DNA of 64,000 nt, from assembly GCA_028551475.1 (NCBI GenBank), contig CM052358.1, positions 4,590,501 to 4,654,500 on the forward strand, in the 5' to 3' direction. This stretch comes from Casuarina equisetifolia (lineage: Eukaryota > Streptophyta > Magnoliopsida > Fagales > Casuarinaceae). Shown here piece by piece: positions 1 to 10,394 of the stretch. How positions within the stretch are numbered: the first letter of the stretch is position 1; each line of letters begins with the position of its first letter. A model generated the notes under the pieces. That model had not been told where the DNA came from. It searched no databases and saw only the letters and a program-made list of their open reading frames with translations. Position numbers and translations under genes: made by a program.

Positions 1-2184
1 TCCGAGTCCCCATGCTTCTTAATTCTCTGGAATTTACGTGACTGAGAGGGTAAAATATGTGAACACAAGAGGAGATGGACAGAGATGGTTAAGTCACATT
101 ACTAACTCTGCTTTCGCTGTACTCGTGACCACACTCCTCTCAAATCAGTCACCATTCTTCTCGAGAAGAGAGACAAAGAGCATCTGTACCACGGCTTCAA
201 GTTTTTGGCCTCCACTGTGCCGTTGCTTTTAACTGCAAACTTTAACCCAATCACGTATTTGGAATGACAGACCTTCCTGATTCTCATTTATTTCCCTCTC
301 TTTTTTTTTCACCGTATAAACACCACCCATCTCCTCAAAGAGCATCATCCACTTTCACCACTTGCATTTACATTACCCCAGCGCTCATCTTTCATGTCAC
401 TGTGTCCCACCACTCACTCCATGCCCATCCTTTCTTTCACAACATTCTCCGGCTTTTGGCTGGTCCAGCATCTCTTCCCCACGAAACCAAAAGTATGTTC
501 ATTTAAGAGTTGTTGGGGGAAGCATCAGCACCGTGGCTTCCACCACCGACGGAGAATGAAAACCCGATAGGCTTTTTCATGGCGCTATCCCGACTGAGCT
601 TTTTTTTTTTTTTTTTCCTTTTTTTCTTTTTTTTTTTCTTGACCTTGCAAGACTTTTTGCTTTTCAATTCCCTCTTTTGGCCGCCCTTAATTCCGTTTAT
701 GTTTGTAATTTTGATATTCGTTTTGGCCAATTTTCGTGTCTTCTCTTTCTAGTCTATCCCTTCTGAGCTTTATAGGGTTTTACGAACCTGGTTTGCGTGT
801 AACTTAACACGTCTGTAATTTGTATTACATGAATCAATCTATTTATCATTTGGTTCTACTGCACTACTGCACTTCGAATGTTGTTCTTTTTCTTTGCCGT
901 TTATTTCGTTTGGCGTTTCTAATCTATACGTAAACAGCAGCAAACCAAGTTCCCAGTTGACGATAAGGTCGTCATCTTCGACTTCCTTACTGAATCTTTG
1001 TGTCTTGTATAACTGCGGCTTCAAACACAATTGCTCTCCAAAGTAATGCAGTCAATGAACTGAAACACACGCAGTTCGTTATTTTCTTGCATTTGGCCAT
1101 TTAACACAAAACAGGAGGAAAGAGAAGTGATATCTATGATTCAGGTTCCCTTGCCGTTCATACAATTTGTATATATATGTATGTGTATATATACACGCAA
1201 GGCGAAAGTAGGGTTTAAAGCGTCTCATGGTTGTCACCGCATTGAAAAAGCGCCAGTGCTGTTTTTCAACTGTGCAGTGGGAAGGCCAGAACACGCAACA
1301 CTTTCACAGTTTGCTGCAGCGAGGGACGACACTGCAACAGTTCTGATGTTTACTGTTTGAATTTATGAGCTCGTGTCACCGAGCCTAAGAAAAACATTCA
1401 AGCGACTTGAATTTCAACTTCCAATCCATTTTTCTTGAACTCTTTAGTGTTTTTTTTTTTTTTTTCACAATTTGGCCCAGAAACATGGTTTATTTCTATT
1501 TATCTTGATTTTACGGAATGGAAAAATGCCGCACAGTCGTCCATTGGAGAAGGTTCTGCATTCCAATTCTTTCAACTTTCTTTCTAAACCCCCAAAGACT
1601 ACATTTAATGACTAAAAGGAAGTTTATGTAAAAGGAAGTCATGCTGGAGAATTTGCATTCTACCGTGAGAAATGCAAGTTAGCGCATGTTTCATTCGACG
1701 AAACAACCTGCTAACCACCATGCGCAGTTCGCATTCTGATCCCCATGTAACCATGTGCAAAAGACAGTGAATTCTCAGGAAAAGTAGTAAAAACCAAAAT
1801 TGAAATCATTGGTTGCTTTGCTGTCGCACAATGAAGTCTCAGGGCAGAGTAGTACAAATGGATTCCACAATGAGACCTTTATGGTAATAACAAGACAAAA
1901 TTGCTGCACCAAACAGGTTTGTTTTTGAATTTATTATCCTGCCAACAAATCAGGGAAATGATAGGTACATTTAGTCTGATACGTTTTTCAACATTTGTTC
2001 TGTGCCTGGTAGCTGACGTTTATTGCTATTTACAAACCCAATAATCATATCATCAGAAGGCAACTTCATTCCTAAAAATGGGCAAACAGAACGGGGGAAT
2101 ACTAATAAGACAAAAAGGTGCATTAACATAAAACACCGAAGTTGTCAACATCCATCTCCAGTAGTCTCATATTGATTCAGAGCA
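1..2184. other. Gene-free stretch with low-complexity tracts
   Basis: No gene recognised on either strand. There is a TATA-like box near 315 (GTATAAACACC) and a pyrimidine-rich stretch after it, but no conserved reading frame follows. A T-rich tract lies at about 600-640 and an alternating TA/TG tract at about 1168-1195. The short open frames here have no recognisable domain. The right end borders the tail of the XBAT32-like pseudogene. Confidence 0.5.
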
Positions 2185-5100
2185 GAAAGCCACGATCCTT
2201 GGCCTTCAGAAACCCGTGATCTTGAACACCCAGTCAAGTGACTCCGAAGCTTTCGATTTACAGTAGAGAGGACTAAAGAACGAGAGATATCAGGAGCTAC
2301 CTTGCACAGACTCTAATTGATTTTCATGGATGGGAACCTTCCGAAGCTCAAGGAACGGAAAGAGGATCCTAGAGGGGAACTTCTGGAGCAACGTAACTTG
2401 GGATTGCATAATGGGGTATCTAGGGAAGATGATCCGAGTTCTTCCCCTGAGCATGTGCAAAATGATAGGGACAAACTTGTTCTGGAGATCTCCCTGACCG
2501 CTGGTCTAGTCGCGGGAAGCTTGATAAATGAAACTGTGCTATGTCGACAAAGAGAGGACAGGCAATTGAACCAGGGGGACCATTAGCAACAGTGGAGCTG
2601 CAGTTTGTGGAGCAAAGGTACAAGGCAAACCTTATGCAGAACTCATGATCACAACCTGCACCACCAGACATCTTATCAAGAACTATTAAACCACTAGATG
2701 CTGCAATTATACAACTGTTAACAAAATATAGGACCATGAAAATCCATACATAAGAAAGAAAGAAAAGTTAATCTGATTTAAAAAAAAAAAAAAAAAACAT
2801 ACCTAGACGAGGTTAAAGAAAGCAAAGCAGAGAAATCAAGAAATTATGATTCTTGCTATACACAGATAAATCTCTAAAGCATTGACATGTAACTAAGAGA
2901 GCAAGCTACAAGTTTAAAGTTCTGAGTTCTCGTGGAACAAATGAAAACCACATGCTACTCCGTAGCTGCTTTACCGTTTTCAGTGTCACATGCTGCATTT
3001 TCTTGTTCCACATAATTAAAAGTCTCACATCTTTCCTAGTTTAGTGGATCTGCGAACCCAAATCTTCTACCACGAGCTCTGACCTTACTTGTTTGTACTT
3101 GATTCACCTACGTAAATAGACATCTTGGGGTAATTCTTCTACTGTTATAGGGTTCCAAACCTTCTCCTTCATCCGCCTTAGAATCGTCTCTCTCAATTTC
3201 TCTCTCTGTGATTTTGATTGACAATACCTTTTATTTCTGTCTAAAGTTCCCAATACAATTTCATTGACTAGTTTCACTCCCAGTACGGCCACTGCAAAGC
3301 TCGTCTGCTCTATAATCAGTACCTGACAATTAACAAGACTGCTTCCACCATAACAAATATCCACTGCTTTGTTTACATATTTCACCTCCACATGCTACCG
3401 CTATGGCAGCCCGGCCCAGTTGCATACAGTTGCAAGAACATACATGCATGTGGTAACATTGGTAACGAAGTGGGTCAAAGATTCCGCATCTCTTTTCCAC
3501 CATTTCCTTCTGGCACCCGACAAAACCCAATAATAAGATTCAGCCACAATCACTGACCAGTAAAAAGCAATCAAGGTATAAAACTATCTTTTACCATAAC
3601 TCTATATTTCTAGCAGTTGAGATAGGTTGAGTACATACAAGAAAACGGAAAAAAGAAATCATAGGGAAAATTTGCCAGATTTAAGGTTATTTACCTTCTG
3701 CAGCCACCGTGCACTTTCATTCCAAGCAGACAACACACGGATCTTGACATGCGGGTAAAGATTCACTGGTCCTCCATCCACATTCTCTGCAAATGGTGCC
3801 AATGGTAAATAATTGGAATAAGGTTTAACTCATTTACGTGTTGCTATCCTTTCCCACATGATAACTTGGTGGTAAAAGCGCATTTTCCAAGATCAAAAGA
3901 AGGAGAAATAGAATAAAAACGTAATAAAGCATATGAAATTTGACCGCAATTCTTAACTGCTAGAGTGAGCATGCTGAATCATTAATAACTTGCTTATGTA
4001 GCTATCACAGCATTTCAATTTATGAATTGATTTTGCTTTAACCACATGCACACCTTTGGTTTGCACAAAGGTAAATTGGCCTTAAATTATATCTCTTTAG
4101 TCCACGCTTCAAGAAGCAAACAAAAGACTTCTCCAAATGGTCCAAAGTGGAACAAGCCGTTGATTCACGCAAAGTGATTTGGCCTTAAAATCAAATCGAT
4201 TTTAAATTGAGTGGCCTGAAGAAACAACCAAAGGCCATGTCAACGAGGCCAAAAGGACAACCACTAACACCATCTAGCTGAGATAGAACCTAGAACTGTA
4301 ACTTCGGTTGGAAAGACATAACATATTAAGAAAGCGAACTGTAATTTGTTTGTCAATGGGTCATAACAGCCCCAACTTCAAATGACAACTTGAACATAGA
4401 AAAGGACTGGAAGCAGAAGAGGCGTCAAAATTAGTTAAGAGTTAATGGTGGGAAACAATCTTAACATTTAATTACGTTGGAATAAACAGATAAAAAAAAG
4501 GAGAAAAAAGAAAGACAGCAGGCAATCAATCTTGGAACCTAGAAGAAAGGGCAAGTTAGAATTCCACAGCAGACTCTGTAAAAATGCCAAAGAAAAAATG
4601 TCGTGCTGACTTGAATCTGGGGCATGGTAGTTTTTATTCGTGATCAATAATTCTGATCACATTCTTTTGAACTGGTATGGAGCAAACTCAATTTGGAAAC
4701 CTGAGTGTTCAGGGCTCTGTACAGTCAGTCAAAAGGGTAACCAAAGAAGAAAATAGAAAAGTTTCATCTTTACTCACCTAGCAAATCGGCAAAATGCTCA
4801 CAAGGGGAAGACATAGATGTGGTGAAGGAAGAACTTGTAGCTGCACTTCTGGCTCTGTGCTAAGGATTTCCTCTAGCCACGTTCTATGCCATGAACGAGC
4901 AACCATTAAAGGGTTCCATCTTTGAACAGAAAACATTTGATACAAGTAGACAATTCTAACCATGACAGTAAACTGACACAAATAGCGTGTGAACCAAAGG
5001 AACACTTGGGCAGTTGTCCTCAACTGATTCTTCATGATGCAACATACGGGAAAAGTTCACCTGGGTATCCAATACCATGTTACCATTGTTTCTATCATTA

Positions 5101-6464
5101 TAAACGAAGACAGAGATCAATTATTGTTGCATTAAATATGTCACCAATGCACTGAATGACTCATGCACAGTTTTAAAACGTCTGCAGACCCACAATTGCA
5201 TTTTCAAACCTACTACAATATGTATTTAACTTGATCCTTAGTTGTAAAATGCAGTTGCAAGTTCTCGGTACCAGAAACCAGAGTCAACAAATTCTTGATA
5301 TAAGACAAATATAAAACTTCATCAATCACCAGGAAGACTTGCATGCATGTTCCAAAGAACAATCAGAACAACACATAGGAAATGTAGATCTTTATACATG
5401 GACTAGAAATTCATCCCGCTAATAGTACCCTACAAATCAAAGCATCTAGTAGAACTTCAGGAAATCTTTACAGCCAACATAGCAAAAATCAAGGAGTCAC
5501 GCCTTACCTATTTTTATATAGACATGCTGGTTCTGTGTGATCAAATGAAATGACAGGATATATAATGTGAAATTTCTTCCAGTTCCTGAAGCCCATGGCA
5601 TCCTGCATGAAGGCGCAATCAGATCCAAGGCCTTATGGTACCACACTAAGAGAGGATAGGAATCACAAAGTTGAAACCTTTTGAACTGATAGCACATATC
5701 TGAATGCTTCTTAGCAAGTTACTTTTTCTTTCCACTTGTTGCAGAGGTAACATGAAGATTAGCATCAGTAATAGTAGAGTTTCTTGAGCAGATAAAGCTT
5801 ATTGTCAAAGCTGCATACTCTTATTCTGAACAAACTTTTGAAATTTCTGAGAGGACACAAAGTCATTCTAGGCATTAACAAAACTTCCAATAAGTATCCC
5901 ACCATTGCATACAGAAAAGGGAAACATGGATGCATATCCAAGCTAATCTGAAGTAGAAATGGATAAGAGAACAATTAGAGCCGCTTTGGTCACGCCATGA
6001 GTTTTCTCATTCCACATTGATAGCTCAGGTAACATAGAATGCAAAAATCAGTTTTCTAGGATAGGTCAGCTAGGAAAAGGTACAATCACTATCATATCTA
6101 AAGTTTGAAAATATTTTTACGAGTTCATGAAGCCGCTCCACATGTTTTGTATCATGCTGCTCACTTCTTCAATTAATATTAGGCTTAAAACTGTTAATTT
6201 AAAAAGGCGAAAGAAAAAATTCTCAACTTAAACCTCTCTTTGAAAATACTTCCCATCCTGAACTAATTTATGAATACCTCACGGTGGCCCTGAGCTGCAG
6301 AGTAATGGAGTGGCGAATTACGAACACCAAAAGTCGAATATCTCGCAAGACGAGGATTGCATTCCAATAGCTTCTTGAAGGTCTCCATCTCTTGCCGCGG
6401 AAACTAAACGCTCACCGGATGCCGAACATCTGAATGAATTCCCCACAATGCTTAACAGCCCCAT
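2185..6464 (-). pseudogene. XBAT32-like ankyrin-repeat RING E3 ubiquitin ligase pseudogene (introns retained)
   Basis: The intact family (Arabidopsis XBAT32 type) has N-terminal ankyrin repeats and a C-terminal RING finger and ubiquitinates substrates in hormone signalling. Relics read in family order on the minus strand. Exon 1 (6464 to about 6286) encodes an N-terminus with VGNSF and [12 protein letters not shown], then an ankyrin repeat ([12 protein letters not shown]) and a GT donor. A weak ankyrin relic lies near 5870-5910 and another near 5560-5620. An exon at about 4780-4925 reads NPLMVARSWHRTWLEEIL. The first RING half lies near 3695-3790 (DPCVVCLE, then KCTVAAEG). The second half starts at 2655 (CDHEFC), and a frame-shifted serine-rich tail runs to about 2185. 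Breaks: roughly 8 bases missing in exon 1 (after the ARDGDLQEA codons), TGA between LE and KC in the RING, two zinc-ligand Cys changed to Phe (CIRFA, CPLF), and a frame change after the RING. Because introns are present, this is a decayed duplicate gene rather than a retrocopy. Family assignment is from remembered sequence. Confidence 0.85.
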
Positions 6465-6667
6465 GGCCCTCGAAAATTACTCAATAAAACTAACGAGATT
6501 TCCTTCTGGCTCTCATGTATCTTAATCATCAAACATGAAGCATACAAAGGACATTGATCATATAATTCGAAGGAAAAGTACCAAACTATAAATTTTCGGA
6601 AAGGCAACCGGAAGAATTGGTTGTAACTATCAGAATCCCACTAAACTTCGTTCCTTTCGAGAGTGAA

Positions 6668-6690
6668 GGAGAGAGAGAGAGAGAGAGCTG
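6668..6690. repeat. (GA)n microsatellite
   Basis: Simple GA dinucleotide run just upstream of the XBAT32-like relic on its promoter side. No other function is visible. Confidence 0.8.
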
Positions 6691-7226
6691 GCCTTCTTGT
6701 TTTGTATGCAGAGACTCTTTATTTTGGACAAATGAAGAACAACCCACTGAAAATCTCAGCCTTCTTCAGGGTTTTCAAGTGCTTCTCGTCGCCCAGGGTC
6801 TCCTGTGATGTGGGAGGCTGCAGCAGGAAGGAACGTGTTTCGGAGAAATCTAAAAGCAAATCAAGATCAGCAGCTCCGATTGTCGTATCCCACTTCCCAG
6901 TCAATTCATACGTCTCCCGCTTGTAGTAGTCTGAACTTTATGATTCACGAATCATTCAGGTGGGCCGTTTGCACAAAGTAGCAGAAGGGGAATATCAGCT
7001 GTGGGCTGGGAGTGTATCATATGGGTTTCGTGGGCTATTCTTAATTTTCGGAAACCTTAATCCGTCCTAGCCCATCCAAATCACGTTGTCCCTTTCTCTT
7101 AAGAAATCTAGCGTCCAGACACGGACACGTGTTAAGCGATCACACTTGCGCGTAGAGCATCTTACCCCTAAATCTTCCAGAGGAAGAGAAAGAGAGAGAA
7201 AGAGTGAGAGAGAAAGAAAGACGCCG

Positions 7227-7658
7227 ATGGGGGTAGTGGTTATCGACGGATCAACGGTGAGAGACTTCGTGAGCGACGAGGCGCAGTTCAAGAAGTGCGT
7301 GGACGAGCAGTTCGAGGTGCTGGATCTGAACAAGGACGGGGTGCTTTCGCGCGCCGAGCTCCGCAAGGCCTTCGAGTCAATGAGGCTGATCGAGAGCCAC
7401 TTCGGCATCGACGTCGCGCCGCCGCCGGAGCAGCTTACGCAGCTCTACGACTCCATCTTTGAGGGCTTCGACTGCGACAAGAACGGAACCGTGGACCGCG
7501 AGGAGTTCAGGGCGGAGATGAAGAAGATCATGCTGGCGATTGCTGAGGGGCTGGGTACGGCCCCTATCCAGATGGCTCTCGAGGATGGTGATCAGAGTTT
7601 GCTCAAAAGCGCTGCCGATCTCGAGGCCTCCAAGGCCTCCCACGCATCCTCCTCCTGA
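7227..7658 (+). CDS. Small EF-hand calcium-binding protein (143 aa)
   Basis: Predicted calcium-binding protein, intronless. Two canonical EF-hand loops are visible: residues 33-44 (DLNKDGVLSRAE) and 82-93 (DCDKNGTVDREE). Both have Asp at position 1, an acidic or Asn residue at 3 and 5, Gly at 6 and Glu at 12, so both should bind Ca2+. The N-terminus MGVVVIDGSTV is typical of a plant family of about 140-150 residues; I recall Arabidopsis members starting almost identically. The ATG at 7227 is chosen because upstream in-frame sequence is GA-rich leader (about 7180-7221) without conserved residues. No signal peptide or membrane helix is seen. The C-terminus is Ala/Ser-rich. It probably acts as a cytosolic or nuclear calcium sensor; the target is unknown. 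It is GC-richer than its surroundings, as expected for a compact expressed gene. Confidence 0.92.
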   Translation: MGVVVIDGSTVRDFVSDEAQFKKCVDEQFEVLDLNKDGVLSRAELRKAFESMRLIESHFGIDVAPPPEQLTQLYDSIFEGFDCDKNGTVDREEFRAEMKKIMLAIAEGLGTAPIQMALEDGDQSLLKSAADLEASKASHASSS

Positions 7659-8591
7659 TCACTCATGCCTATATATGTGTAACACTTATGTTTCTCAATG
7701 TTTAAAGTTACTTCCTTTTGCTGATGTACCTATCTTCATACTCTATATCAGATCTATGCATGATCGGTTCCTTAATTTAGCACTCTGCTTTCTAACTCAA
7801 AAGTCCCACGGCAAAATCCATTAACGTTTTTAGTAGTTTTCCCTCAAACTAAAATTGAGGCCTCCTCCTCCATTTGTCCATTCTGGAAGCACAAAATCAG
7901 GACTCGCCAAGGCCTTCTTCCGATCGCAAGCCAGATGTCAGGGATGAGAGATGGCTTCCCTGCAGTTAGTCGCCTCTGTACTTATTTCTTAGTTTACTGG
8001 TCAAGCAAAACCATCCATCGTCTTTGCCGTAGCTGCCAATCATCGGTCCCTCCAACTGGATAACACCAAAAATTAGTGGGCGGACCATAGTTTTATCCCC
8101 ATGGCATCGATTGATTGAAAGCGGAGAATATCCATGATGGCTCTCATATGCAAGGCTTACATCACGGAAACGCCAGATTTGGTGAGCCAGGTGGAAGGGA
8201 ACCATACAGATTGTCTCCAGAAGAAAGACCTTACTGTCTTCTCAAGCGTTACAACGGGCGAAGTTAAAGCTTGATATCATTGGTTTGCATGTCCGGCCCA
8301 TTTTATTTCCCATTCTGCGTTCAAACTGGGGGCCCAGCATCTGAAATCTTGGATAAGCAAAAGATCACGTGTCACACATCGAATCAAGCAAAGTGTCCGT
8401 CGAATCTGCAATCGCTATCGACATTGGAACACATTGACATGCAAAAGGGCAAATCATAAAAGCCTCGAAGATGACTCACAAGCAAAAGCCTTCGTGTTTC
8501 CGAATTGCGAAAATGACAAGGAGGGAAACATATGATAATCATTTACAGCCTTAGAAGCAGAGTCTAAAAAGCAAACGAGTCAAGCATCAGC
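7659..8591. other. 3' flank of the EF-hand gene and intergenic DNA
   Basis: Contains the EF-hand gene's 3' untranslated region (first 100-200 bases) and unique-looking intergenic sequence. A 79-codon open frame on the minus strand (8205-7966) has no recognised domain and I do not call it a gene. Confidence 0.5.
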
Positions 8592-8596
8592 AAAAA
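8592..8596 (-). terminator. RNA polymerase III terminator of tRNA-Ser
   Basis: Five consecutive T residues on the minus strand directly follow the discriminator base of the tRNA, the usual pol III stop signal. Confidence 0.8.
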
Positions 8597-8678
8597 CGTC
8601 GCCTGAGAGATTCGAACTCTCGCGGGGAAACCCCATGTACTTAGCAGGCACACGCCTTAACCACTCGGCCAAAGCGAC
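8597..8678 (-). tRNA. tRNA-Ser (anticodon GCT)
   Basis: An 82-nt class II tRNA on the minus strand. The acceptor stem pairs GTCGCTT at the 5' end with AGGCGAC at the 3' end (one T-G wobble), followed by discriminator G. The D-arm has GGCCGAGTGGTTAAGGC and the anticodon loop is CTGCTAA, giving anticodon GCT (reads AGC/AGT serine codons). A long variable arm (about ATGGGGTTTCCCC) marks it as a serine-type tRNA. The T-loop has the GTTCGAATC box B. No intron; CCA is not encoded, as normal for nuclear genes. A run of five T follows. Confidence 0.97.
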
Positions 8679-10030
8679 TCTTTATGTTGGGCCTCTGGAA
8701 GTTTTTCTCTCTCTCGTCTTCCCCCCCCCCAGTTTTTAACCATGATTGCGATTGCGGGACTTTGATAAGCATGTGGACCTTGCTTATGCATCCAATACTT
8801 TGTTGAAATCTAGATCTCATGAGACACCGAGCAATGTAAACACATACGCATCAGTTTCCGTGACTTTTTTGGAATCATTTTCTCCCCTAAGGTCTCTAAA
8901 GTGGGCAACAAAAAATGCCATTTTGAAGTCTTCCTCAACTCTTGTACCGATCCATAGCCGAGTTACAAAGTGGCCTTATGGAAGATATCAGTTGCTTTTC
9001 TCCTAAATTGACGAACAAATCAATCTGAAGGTCACATGTTTTGCCTAATAACTCAATTGCTCTCACCTATCAATAAAACGAAACTATGGATGCCAAATCT
9101 AACCCAACAAATTGGAATTATCCTATCTACTGTTTTGCCTTATAAACAGTGAAGTGATCTTGGTCGAGTCTCACCCCCATGAAAATGGACAAACCAATTG
9201 GGTTATCTCAGCTTGGAATCCAAGTGGCTGCGGCATGGAAATTTTAAAATTGTTGAGTACTTTCGAAAATCAAAATTAATCATTTTTGTGGTAGAATGAA
9301 CTTCCACGGTTCAACTCATAGCAAAATAGGCAACATCCATCCTTCCCCTGGAGAGTTGTATTTACATAGAAGTGTTCCTTCTCCACATTCTCCCACGTAT
9401 GCGGACTCTGTCGCGGCTGACATCTCCACACGTTGCTAGAACCTTAGTCTTGCCTTGCCAAGAATTAGGCGGGGCCGGTAATACCTATCTCAAGCATTGA
9501 CATGGAAGAGTAGAAGACCTCATCGGATTGAATTCTGTTAGATCATTGATTTCGTACCTTGTTTGACAGAAACTCGGGCGACGGTGGGGCGAAGGGACAA
9601 CGATAGCTGAGGTGGTGCCACATAAGAAAGCAGTAAAAGCAACTCCTTTTGTCAACCTTTATCCTCATGGCGGTCGTCACGACAACTTTTAAGAATTCAA
9701 TACTGCATGTGGCCTTTTAAAGGTTTTATACCATGCGGCCAATTACAGACTTCATCGGTTTTCGTCATAGACCTGTCTCCTGATAGCCATGCACGTGGAG
9801 TATTTTGAAGCTTACGGATCAAAGCCGACCGACCACATTGTTTTTATCCAGAACCCTCGTCTTGACCGTAGTCAATGTTGATCCATTCCGGCGCTCAATT
9901 GTTCGGAAACTTCTTCGTGCCCGGTTACTATTTGGGTTAGTTTTACTTTTAAGACACGGAAACCTCGTGTCGGAAGCCTCGGAGAGTTATGGCGGCCAGT
10001 CAAAGGCTTAGGCCTGGTCCTGGGGCTTTG
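8679..10030. other. Intergenic DNA with no recognised gene
   Basis: No RNA gene or conserved reading frame is seen. A C-homopolymer lies near 8726. An 86-codon plus-strand frame at 8746-9006 shows no domain. The right end is the promoter of the small membrane-protein gene. Confidence 0.5.
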
Positions 10031-10032
10031 TG

Positions 10033-10039
10033 TATATAA
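10033..10039 (+). promoter_or_regulatory. TATA box of the small membrane-protein gene
   Basis: TATATAA about 100 bases before the ATG at 10140. This spacing fits a transcription start near 10065-10075 and a short leader. Confidence 0.6.
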
Positions 10040-10139
10040 GGATGGTCTACCGAGGTATTGCAAAACCCAGATCGTTAGTTCACCTTTTGAGCTTAGACAA
10101 GACTCTTTTACGATTGGATTAAGCGCAGTGAAGAGAATC

Positions 10140-10394
10140 ATGATGATGGAGAGCAGCTTAGCAGACATGCTCGTGAAAGTTGGGGTGTTTGCTCTGGTAC
10201 AGGCGTTGGTGTATCTCATCCTTTCAAAGTCATCCAACATCTTCTCCAAAACCATGAAGCGATCATCGAGTTTTAGACCACCTCGATCCGTCAGTATTAA
10301 CAGAATTCTTGCTGCTCTTGGCGACATGCCTGCTGGTGGCGAGCAATCCCCGGCATCCGGGAGCCTGCAGTCGCCAACACAAGAAAAGTCATAG
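10140..10394 (+). CDS. Small plant membrane protein of unknown function (84 aa)
   Basis: Single-exon gene beginning MMMESSLADML. One hydrophobic helix spans about residues 10-30 (VKVGVFALVQALVYLIL), followed by a basic, Ser/Arg-rich stretch (about 42-58, with RSVSINRILAALGDMPAGGE) and a Ser/Pro-rich tail. I recognise this layout from a family of uncharacterised small plant proteins with a conserved LADMLVKV...ALVYLIL segment, but I know no function. The start is one of three adjacent ATGs (10140, 10143, 10146); the GTG codon further upstream is not used. A TATA box about 100 bases upstream supports expression. Most likely a single-pass membrane protein with its basic tail in the cytosol. The topology is inference. 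Confidence 0.8.
   Translation: MMMESSLADMLVKVGVFALVQALVYLILSKSSNIFSKTMKRSSSFRPPRSVSINRILAALGDMPAGGEQSPASGSLQSPTQEKS

Noticed and set aside
264-506. Open frame with a TATA-like box upstream
   Set aside because: Composition is low-complexity His/Ser/Pro/Phe with no domain and no splice pattern. The TATA motif alone does not support a gene.
2317-2586. 89-codon plus-strand open frame
   Set aside because: It is the antisense shadow of the C-terminal exon of the XBAT32-like pseudogene, which explains the sequence on the minus strand.
7966-8205. 79-codon minus-strand open frame between the EF-hand gene and the tRNA
   Set aside because: Looks mildly protein-like but matches no family I know and lacks splice or promoter support.
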